Below are positions 5,674 through 10,421 of a DNA stretch of 10,421 bases, piece after piece. The position numbers and the translations under genes were made by a program. The notes below the pieces were generated by a model. The model was not told where the DNA came from. It was given only the letters and a program-made list of their open reading frames with translations, and searched no databases. Within the stretch, counting starts at the first letter, position 1; each line of letters starts with the position of its first letter. The DNA is from Acinetobacter sp. (lineage in GTDB: Bacteria; Pseudomonadota; Gammaproteobacteria; Pseudomonadales; Moraxellaceae), in NCBI GenBank assembly GCA_008017255.1, contig SSHD01000022.1, forward strand, positions 1 through 10,421, given 5' to 3'.

Positions 5674-6561
5674 ATGTTTGGTCCTATCGAATTTATTTTA
5701 GCGGGTGTATTGGTTGGCTTCTGTGTGGGTATTACAGGGGTCGGTGGTGGTTCGCTCATGACTCCAATTTTAATTAGTTTATTTAAAATTGAGCCGCATA
5801 TTGCCATTGGTACTGACTTGCTCTATGCCTCTATTTCAAAGTTTTGTGGTTCGATGGTACATGCGAAAAAACTCAATATTGTTTGGCCGATTGTGATTTG
5901 GTTGACTTTGGGCAGTATTCCCGCCTCACTCGCAACCTCTTGGGTGCTTGATAATTATTTAAGTCAATCGACCCACTATAAAGCGGTACTAACTATGGTA
6001 TTGGGCTTTATGCTGACTTTAACGGGCATTTCTATTGTTTTCCGTGCCCAAATCGAGAAGTTTTTTGACCGTTTTCGCAATCGTGAACAAGCCAATATGG
6101 AAAGCGAGCAACATGCGCTACAGCATAAACGCCTGTATATTTGGATTATGGGAGCGGTATTAGGCGTATTTGTGACGCTTTCTTCAGTGGGTGCAGGTGC
6201 ATTCGGTATTATGGCGTTGGTGCTAATGTTCCCCAATTTACCGATGATTCGTATTATCGGTTCAGATGTCGTGCATGCAGTATTATTGACTGCGGTGGCA
6301 GGTTTAAGCCACATGTCTACCGGTAATGTCGATTTTCATTTATTGGGATGGTTATTGGTTGGTTCTATTCCTGCCATTATTATTGGTACGCTCATTAGCT
6401 CACACATGCCTGAACATTTCATTCGTAAAATCTTAGGTGTGACCTTATTTGCACTGGGTATCAACTTTATTGTGAACCCAATTAAAGCCAAACCGAAGCC
6501 AGTTGAAACAGCGCAAGTGATGTACATTCAACAAACCAGCGCGTCTAAGCACTTGGTTTAA
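5674..6561 (+). CDS. TSUP family (TauE/SafE) membrane transporter
   Basis: A 295-residue integral membrane protein of the TSUP superfamily, members of which move sulfite, organosulfonates or other small sulfur compounds and anions. The family shows two repeated halves. The first opens with GVLVGFCVGITGVGGGSLMTP (residues about 11-31). The second opens with a matching block, GVFVTLSSVGAGAFGIMALV, followed by GSDVVHA. About eight hydrophobic segments are visible, with a charged cytoplasmic linker (RFRNREQANMESEQHALQHK) between the halves. The ATG at 5674 is preferred over that at 5641 because it gives the short N-terminus usual before helix 1, has AGG 10 bases upstream, and leaves dyad 2 outside the coding region; the longer form would have 306 residues. 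The substrate cannot be told from the sequence. It is divergent from two Cys-rich exported proteins, so a sulfur or metal link is possible. Confidence 0.88.
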   Translation: MFGPIEFILAGVLVGFCVGITGVGGGSLMTPILISLFKIEPHIAIGTDLLYASISKFCGSMVHAKKLNIVWPIVIWLTLGSIPASLATSWVLDNYLSQSTHYKAVLTMVLGFMLTLTGISIVFRAQIEKFFDRFRNREQANMESEQHALQHKRLYIWIMGAVLGVFVTLSSVGAGAFGIMALVLMFPNLPMIRIIGSDVVHAVLLTAVAGLSHMSTGNVDFHLLGWLLVGSIPAIIIGTLISSHMPEHFIRKILGVTLFALGINFIVNPIKAKPKPVETAQVMYIQQTSASKHLV

Positions 6562-6566
6562 GCCGA

Positions 6567-6672
6567 AAATGCCGATTTTTTAGTCAAATTAGCCTAGATT
6601 TCTTTTATTCGTAATTATCTACAACGCGTTATAAAAGAAGTCTCATAAAGGCTAGGCAATTGATCGGCATTT
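6567..6672. repeat. Nested inverted-repeat structure in the TSUP-aroF gap
   Basis: Three pairs of complementary arms occur in mirrored order. The outer pair is AAATGCCGAT (6567-6576) with ATCGGCATTT (6663-6672). The middle pair is CAAATTAGCCTAG (6585-6597) with CTAGGCAATTG (6652-6662), with a small bulge. The inner pair is TTCTTTTAT (6600-6608) with ATAAAAGAA (6631-6639). The whole could fold into one interrupted hairpin filling nearly the entire gap. It may be a decayed palindromic element or a leader structure. A terminator function for the TSUP gene is not clear, although a run of six T follows the first outer arm. Confidence 0.5.
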
Positions 6673-6677
6673 CATGC

Positions 6678-6683
6678 TATATT
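6678..6683 (+). promoter_or_regulatory. Candidate -10 element for aroF
   Basis: TATATT at 6678-6683 lies about 45 bases before the preferred aroF start. The best -35 match, TAGGCA at 6653-6658, is 19 bp away and weak. If this -10 is real, the in-frame ATG at 6674 would be upstream of the transcript start, which supports the later start codon. Confidence 0.3.
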
Positions 6684-6727
6684 CTCAAGCAAAATACCCC
6701 TTTCTTTTGATGAATTTTGTGGCAGCA

Positions 6728-7819
6728 ATGAATACTCTACAGTCAAATCCAGTTTCTCAAGCAGAGATCGACGACCTTAATATTAAAAGCATTCAAACTT
6801 TAATTACCCCAGCGAAGCTGAAAAGTGAACTTCCTTTAGCTGAAGTTTCTTCGCAAACGGTATTACAAGGTCGTGCAACCGTTCGTAATATTTTAGATGG
6901 CAGCGACAAACGTTTGTTTGTGGTGATTGGCCCATGTTCAATTCACGACACCAAAGCGGCACATGAATATGCAGACCGTTTAAAAGAACTAAGCGAAAAA
7001 GTAAAAGATACTTTGTATTTGATTATGCGTGTGTATTTTGAAAAACCACGTACCACTGTGGGCTGGAAAGGCTTAATTAACGACCCAGATATGGATGATT
7101 CTTTTCATATTGAAAAAGGTTTGCATATTGGTCGCCAGTTGTTACTCGAGCTAAATGAAAAAGGCTTGCCTTGCGCAACTGAAGCACTCGATCCAAACTC
7201 GCCGCAGTATTATCAAGATTTAATTTCATGGTCGGCTATTGGCGCACGTACCACTGAAAGCCAAACCCACCGTGAAATGTCATCTGGCTTGTCATCTCCT
7301 GTTGGTTTTAAAAATGGTACCGATGGTGGTTTAACTGTCGCAACCAATGCCATGCAATCGGTTAAACACGGTCATAGCTTTCTAGGATTAAATGAAAATG
7401 GCCAAGTTGCCATTATCAATACCAAAGGTAATCCTTATGCACACGTGGTGTTACGTGGTGGCAATGGCAAACCAAACTATGATGCTTCTTCTGTTGCCGA
7501 AGCTGAAGCGGCTCTTGCCAAAGCCAAAGTCAGTAATAAAATTATGATTGATACCAGTCATGCCAACTCAAACAAAGACCCATACTTACAGCCGTTAGTA
7601 CTGAAAAACATAACCGAGCAAATTTTAGATGGTAATAAGTCTATTGTTGGCATAATGGTTGAAAGCCACTTAAAAGGTGGTCGTCAAGATATTCCTGAAA
7701 ATCTGGATGATCTTGTTTATGGTCAATCAGTGACCGATGGCTGTATTGACTGGGAAACCACTGAAAAAGCCTTGTTAGAAATGCACGAAGCATTGAAAGA
7801 CGTATTGCCAAAGCGTTAA
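6728..7819 (+). CDS. aroF: 3-deoxy-7-phosphoheptulonate (DAHP) synthase, AroF type, predicted Tyr-sensitive
   Basis: Catalyses phosphoenolpyruvate plus erythrose 4-phosphate to DAHP, the first step of the shikimate pathway, in the cytoplasm. It is a class I (AroFGH) enzyme of 363 residues. Visible active-site blocks are GPCSIHD (68-74, metal Cys70), RVYFEKPRTT with R101 and K106, GARTTESQ with R174, GFKNGTDG with K195, VLRGG with R243 and DTSHANS with H278. It is closer to E. coli AroF than AroG: it has ATEALDPNSPQY at 150-161, and G220 where AroG has Ser211. That Gly/Ser position is known in the yeast isozymes to separate Tyr from Phe inhibition, so Tyr sensitivity is predicted. The ATG at 6728 gives a normal family N-terminus. 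Earlier ATGs at 6674 and 6710 are in frame but lack support. The ribosome binding site is weak. Confidence 0.95.
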   Translation: MNTLQSNPVSQAEIDDLNIKSIQTLITPAKLKSELPLAEVSSQTVLQGRATVRNILDGSDKRLFVVIGPCSIHDTKAAHEYADRLKELSEKVKDTLYLIMRVYFEKPRTTVGWKGLINDPDMDDSFHIEKGLHIGRQLLLELNEKGLPCATEALDPNSPQYYQDLISWSAIGARTTESQTHREMSSGLSSPVGFKNGTDGGLTVATNAMQSVKHGHSFLGLNENGQVAIINTKGNPYAHVVLRGGNGKPNYDASSVAEAEAALAKAKVSNKIMIDTSHANSNKDPYLQPLVLKNITEQILDGNKSIVGIMVESHLKGGRQDIPENLDDLVYGQSVTDGCIDWETTEKALLEMHEALKDVLPKR

Positions 7820-7836
7820 TTATCGACTAAATATAT

Positions 7837-7867
7837 AACAGGCTCTTTTTAGAGCCTGTTTTATTTT
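7837..7867 (+). terminator. Intrinsic terminator of aroF
   Basis: A 10-bp stem, AACAGGCTCT (7837-7846) with AGAGCCTGTT (7851-7860), has a TTTT loop and is followed by TTATTTT. It lies 17 bases after the aroF stop. The T-tract runs straight into the -35 hexamer of the next promoter. Confidence 0.9.
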
Positions 7868-7894
7868 GAACTGTTTGGCATTATTCATTATACT
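7866..7894 (+). promoter_or_regulatory. Sigma70-type promoter of the DUF2946-receptor unit
   Basis: TTGAAC (7866-7871) and TATACT (7889-7894) are separated by exactly 17 bp, a good consensus match. Transcription would start near 7901, giving a leader of about 27 bases before the DUF2946 ATG. I see no comparable promoter before the receptor gene, so this one probably drives both. Confidence 0.65.
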
Positions 7895-7927
7895 GCGGGC
7901 ATCTTTTTCCTCTGCTGTATCGTGGAT

Positions 7928-8428
7928 ATGAAGCCCAGTTTCCGTCAACACTTGCTTAAGTGGCGTACCCTATTCGGTGCGGTCACATTGCTGTGTTTAC
8001 TGTGGCATATCTTACTTCCCACGATGGTTCATACGGGTATTGCTCCTACGCTGTACGCTATGCAAACGCATTGCCAAGTCACAGAAATCAAAAATAGTAT
8101 GCAGATGTCACATGCGCACATGAGTCATCATCAACATGCCATGCACGACATGCATCAGCAGCATCTGCAAGACAGCAAAACTACGCAACTGAGCGCCCAC
8201 GAACAAGAAGTTTTCGCCCTCGCCGCGCAAATTATGAAGCATTGTCCGCTGTGTAATTATGGCTTAGATGATGCGGTGATTATTCCACTACTCGCCTGTA
8301 TTTTTATTGTTTTACTGGCTTGGTTTGGGCGTGTACGTTGTCTTTGTGCTTCTTGGAAAGATGAGCTTTATCTGACACGAATTTTCTATATTTTACCAAT
8401 CAAACAAGCCCCACCACTCGCTCTATAA
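7928..8428 (+). CDS. DUF2946 membrane protein with CPLC motif, putative copper-responsive upstream ORF
   Basis: A 166-residue protein of the DUF2946 type. It has an N-terminal hydrophobic segment (about 15-33), a His/Met-rich loop at about 58-79 (MSHAHMSHHQHAMHDMHQQH) and the motif CPLCNYG at 106-112. A second hydrophobic segment (about 116-133), CLC at 138-140 and the short tail QAPPLA typical of these proteins follow. His, Met and Cys clusters point to copper. In Bordetella pertussis a DUF2946-type upstream ORF, CruR, controls the following TonB-receptor gene bfrG in response to copper through a CxxC motif. The order and spacing here are the same in kind. Start: an ATG at 7928 is preceded by an in-frame GTG at 7922; neither has a clear ribosome binding site, so translation may be weak. 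The regulatory role is inferred from that parallel. Confidence 0.85.
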   Translation: MKPSFRQHLLKWRTLFGAVTLLCLLWHILLPTMVHTGIAPTLYAMQTHCQVTEIKNSMQMSHAHMSHHQHAMHDMHQQHLQDSKTTQLSAHEQEVFALAAQIMKHCPLCNYGLDDAVIIPLLACIFIVLLAWFGRVRCLCASWKDELYLTRIFYILPIKQAPPLAL

Positions 8429-8447
8429 ATCGCAAATTTTACTAAAT

Positions 8448-8525
8448 GACTTCTTTCACAAGTTATTTATACCCCTATAAATTCCCCCTTCATAAGGGGG
8501 AACTCAAGGGGGTATGAAAGAAGTT
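8448..8525. repeat. Palindromic repeat element, copy 2
   Basis: The arms ACTTCTTTCA (8449-8458) and TGAAAGAAGT (8515-8524), extendable by one G-T pair, enclose the inner hairpin TTCCCCCTT (8482-8490) and AAGGGGGAA (8494-8502). A C-rich stretch at 8470-8476 can pair with AGGGGGTAT (8507-8515). It is clearly homologous to the element at 1170-1252: the inner hairpin is the same and the arms align base for base with paired substitutions. It begins 19 bases after the DUF2946 stop and lies in the 158-bp gap before the receptor gene, where it may affect readthrough or mRNA stability. Confidence 0.75.
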
Positions 8526-8536
8526 TATCGTACTCA

Positions 8537-8561
8537 GCGCATAGCTGTGGTACAGCATCGC
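8537..8561 (+). other. Bulged hairpin in the receptor leader
   Basis: GCTGT (8544-8548) pairs with ACAGC (8552-8556) around a GGT loop. The stem extends through AT/AT and GCG/CGC with two single-base bulges. It lies 25 bases before the receptor start and could influence translation or Rho access. No T-tract follows closely enough for a standard terminator. Confidence 0.35.
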
Positions 8562-8586
8562 TTATTGCTTTTTATAGAGTTGAAAT

Positions 8587-10421
8587 ATGCATACTCAATT
8601 TCGTTTGTCTGTCTTAACGGCAGCATGCCTGTCAATTACCTGTAGCTCCTTCGCATTAGCCGATACCAACTCGCAAGATGAAATCAAAACGCTTGCAACC
8701 ATTGTGGTGACAGCGAGTCGTGAGGGCGAGTCCCTCAATAACACGCCTGCTGCGATTAGCAAAATCACCGCACAAGATATAGAAGTCAAACGTGCCACTT
8801 TTATTGGTCAGTTAGTCAATCAAACCCCAGGTGTGTTGATGAATGACTTGGGCAATGAACAGCACATGATGTCGATACGGCAACCCATGACCACCGCTGC
8901 GGTATATCAATATTTAGAGGATGGACTGTCGGTACGCCCTGTTGGTGTGTTTAATCACAATGCGCTGTACGAGGTCAATTTAGCCGGTATAGATAGTATT
9001 GAAATTTTACGTGGCCCTGCCAGTAGCTTATATGGCAGCAATGCCATTGGTGGCACCATTAATTTCCTCACCAAAGCACCGAGTTTAACCCCAACAGCAG
9101 ATTTAGGTCTAAGTGCAAGCTCTGAGGGTTATCGCCGTTTGGATGTGGGCGCATCAAATACGTTTGATACTGAGTATGGTGAACATGGTTTAAGGCTGTC
9201 TGGCTATGCCAGTGAGCGTGGCGATAGCTGGCAAGACCACGCCGAAAGCAACAAACAAAGCCTGACTTTAAGGCATGATTGGCAACTTTCCGATGCGACA
9301 CAACTCAAAAATATAGTCAGCTATAATCACTTAAAAGCCGATATGACGGGCAGCTTAAATGCAAATGACTACAGTAAACGTTCGGGTTATAGCTATCAGA
9401 CTTTTACCTATAGACAGGTCGATGCAACACGGCTTTCATCTCAACTAAAACATGCTTGGAATGATCAGCAACACAGTCAAATGACACTGTATTATCGTGA
9501 CAACACCACCGAGCAAAACCCAAGTTATAATATTCGTGCCGATAAAATAAATAACCAACTGACTGGAAGCTATAGCGGTCAAACCACCTACAACGCTTTT
9601 CAGTCTTATGGTTTAAATGCCCAACATTCTACGCATTTTGATCCATTCAAATTTACGTTTGGCGTGATGGCAGAACATTCACCCAACCAAGCTAAAACTA
9701 ATGACATTGAAGTATTTCGTGATCTCCAAACACGTGTTTATACAGGGTTTAAACAACGTCAATTACTGCGTGATTATCAGGTCGATATTCATAACCAAGC
9801 CATCTACGCTCAAGCCAATTGGCAAGTTTTACCAAACTTAAACTTAGTCGGTGGCGCTCGCTATGACTGGATTAGTTATGACTTTGACAATAAGCTTATT
9901 CCTTCTAAAGTGACAGGTGCTCCAGATGAAAAACGTCATTTTCATAAAGCCAGTCCACAACTCGGTTTTGTTTGGAATATAACGCCTGACATAGATGTTT
10001 ACAGCAATTGGTCACAAGGTTTTGTGCCGCCTGAAGTCAGTAATTTATATGGTGCCAACTTGGTCACGCCAAATTTAACCGAAGCCAACTTCAAGAATAT
10101 AGATGCAGGTTTACGTTTTAACCTACTGGGTGATCGCTTAGATGCTGAAATTACCTTGTACCGTTTGCAAGGTGAAGATGAAATTATCAATTACACCAAA
10201 ACAGATAACACCCGAGAGCCACGCAACACTGGCAAAACTTTGCATCAAGGGATAGAAATTGGCACAACTTGGAACATCAGCGATAGCTATGCACAACGCT
10301 TAAAACTGTCTGGCAGTGTTGCCGAGCACGAGTATCGAGCGTTTCAGCCCTCTACTGTTTTAGACTACAGCGGCAATACGATGCCAAGCGCACCGAAAAC
10401 CTTTGCGACGCTTGAATATCA
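8587..10421 (+). CDS. TonB-dependent outer-membrane receptor (3' end outside window)
   Basis: An open frame of 611 codons without stop runs off the window, so the last part of the barrel is missing. A signal peptide ends near ALA|DT (residue 25). A TonB box, ATIVVTA, follows at about 37-43. The plug domain (about 50-165) contains TPGVLMNDLG, a YLEDGLSVRP segment, GVFNHNALYEVNLAGIDSIE and the hallmark LRGPASSLYGSNAIGGTINF. The rest alternates in beta-strand fashion as expected of a 22-strand barrel. Such receptors import metal chelates, cobalamin or similar ligands using TonB energy. Position behind DUF2946 suggests copper regulation, as for Bordetella BfrG. It is not OprC-like: it lacks that family's plug signature and Cys-x3-Met copper site. 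The start has AGAG seven bases upstream. The ligand is unknown. Confidence 0.92.
   Translation, partial: MHTQFRLSVLTAACLSITCSSFALADTNSQDEIKTLATIVVTASREGESLNNTPAAISKITAQDIEVKRATFIGQLVNQTPGVLMNDLGNEQHMMSIRQPMTTAAVYQYLEDGLSVRPVGVFNHNALYEVNLAGIDSIEILRGPASSLYGSNAIGGTINFLTKAPSLTPTADLGLSASSEGYRRLDVGASNTFDTEYGEHGLRLSGYASERGDSWQDHAESNKQSLTLRHDWQLSDATQLKNIVSYNHLKADMTGSLNANDYSKRSGYSYQTFTYRQVDATRLSSQLKHAWNDQQHSQMTLYYRDNTTEQNPSYNIRADKINNQLTGSYSGQTTYNAFQSYGLNAQHSTHFDPFKFTFGVMAEHSPNQAKTNDIEVFRDLQTRVYTGFKQRQLLRDYQVDIHNQAIYAQANWQVLPNLNLVGGARYDWISYDFDNKLIPSKVTGAPDEKRHFHKASPQLGFVWNITPDIDVYSNWSQGFVPPEVSNLYGANLVTPNLTEANFKNIDAGLRFNLLGDRLDAEITLYRLQGEDEIINYTKTDNTREPRNTGKTLHQGIEIGTTWNISDSYAQRLKLSGSVAEHEYRAFQPSTVLDYSGNTMPSAPKTFATLEY

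Noticed and set aside
6674..6727. N-terminal extension of DAHP synthase from the ATG at 6674
   Set aside because: The extension overlaps the candidate -10 element and adds 18 residues absent from family members; the ATG at 6728 gives the usual N-terminus.
8587..10421. Receptor as an OprC-type copper receptor
   Set aside because: The plug lacks the OprC-family signature and the Cys-x3-Met copper site; the only Cys seen are in the signal peptide.
1..10421. CRISPR array, tRNA or rRNA gene, complete insertion sequence
   Set aside because: No regularly spaced direct repeats, no cloverleaf or rRNA-like sequence, and no transposase ORF were seen on either strand.

Overview
The window looks like chromosomal DNA of a gamma-proteobacterium of the Moraxellaceae, most probably Acinetobacter. 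Reasons: the moderately AT-rich base composition, a Gram-negative porin with a terminal Phe, an LpxB, a DUF6231 protein and a DUF2797 protein of the kind shared by Pseudomonadales, and C-rich/G-rich palindromic repeats like those scattered through Acinetobacter genomes. This is from recall; no database search was possible.

Layout. 95-1156 (+) is a general-diffusion-type porin, followed by a palindromic repeat (1170-1252) and a perfect bidirectional terminator. 1305-1913 (-) is a YidB/DUF937 protein and 2066-2527 (-) a DUF6231 protein, read leftwards. Divergent from them is a zinc-ribbon DUF2797 protein (2566-3435, +), which converges on lpxB (3466-4647, -). Next come two small exported Cys/His/Met-rich proteins on the minus strand (5119-5478, then 4865-5065), divergent from a TSUP (TauE/SafE) membrane transporter (5674-6561, +). 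A DAHP synthase of the AroF type (6728-7819, +) follows. Then comes a DUF2946 membrane protein with a CPLC motif and a His/Met-rich loop (7928-8428, +), and directly behind it a TonB-dependent receptor (8587 to the window edge, +, 3' end missing).

How the genes fit together. The left half is housekeeping and envelope work: porin, lipid A disaccharide synthesis and poorly characterised conserved proteins. The right half has a metal-handling flavour: three small envelope proteins rich in Cys, His or Met, a TSUP transporter and a TonB receptor. The DUF2946-TonB receptor pair has the architecture of the copper-responsive upstream ORF system described in Bordetella pertussis (cruR-bfrG). A single good sigma70-type promoter lies in front of the DUF2946 gene, and I find none convincing in front of the receptor. 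AroF feeds the shikimate pathway and appears unrelated to its neighbours.

Most notable non-coding signals: (1) two copies of an 80-bp-class palindromic element whose outer arms differ by compensatory changes; (2) two dyads with the same core and spacing, ATGCCT-N14-AGGCAT, in the 195-bp divergent region between the small Cys-rich genes and the TSUP gene; (3) a nested inverted-repeat structure before aroF; (4) a 16-bp perfect palindrome upstream of the YidB-like gene. No tRNA, rRNA, CRISPR array or complete insertion sequence was found.
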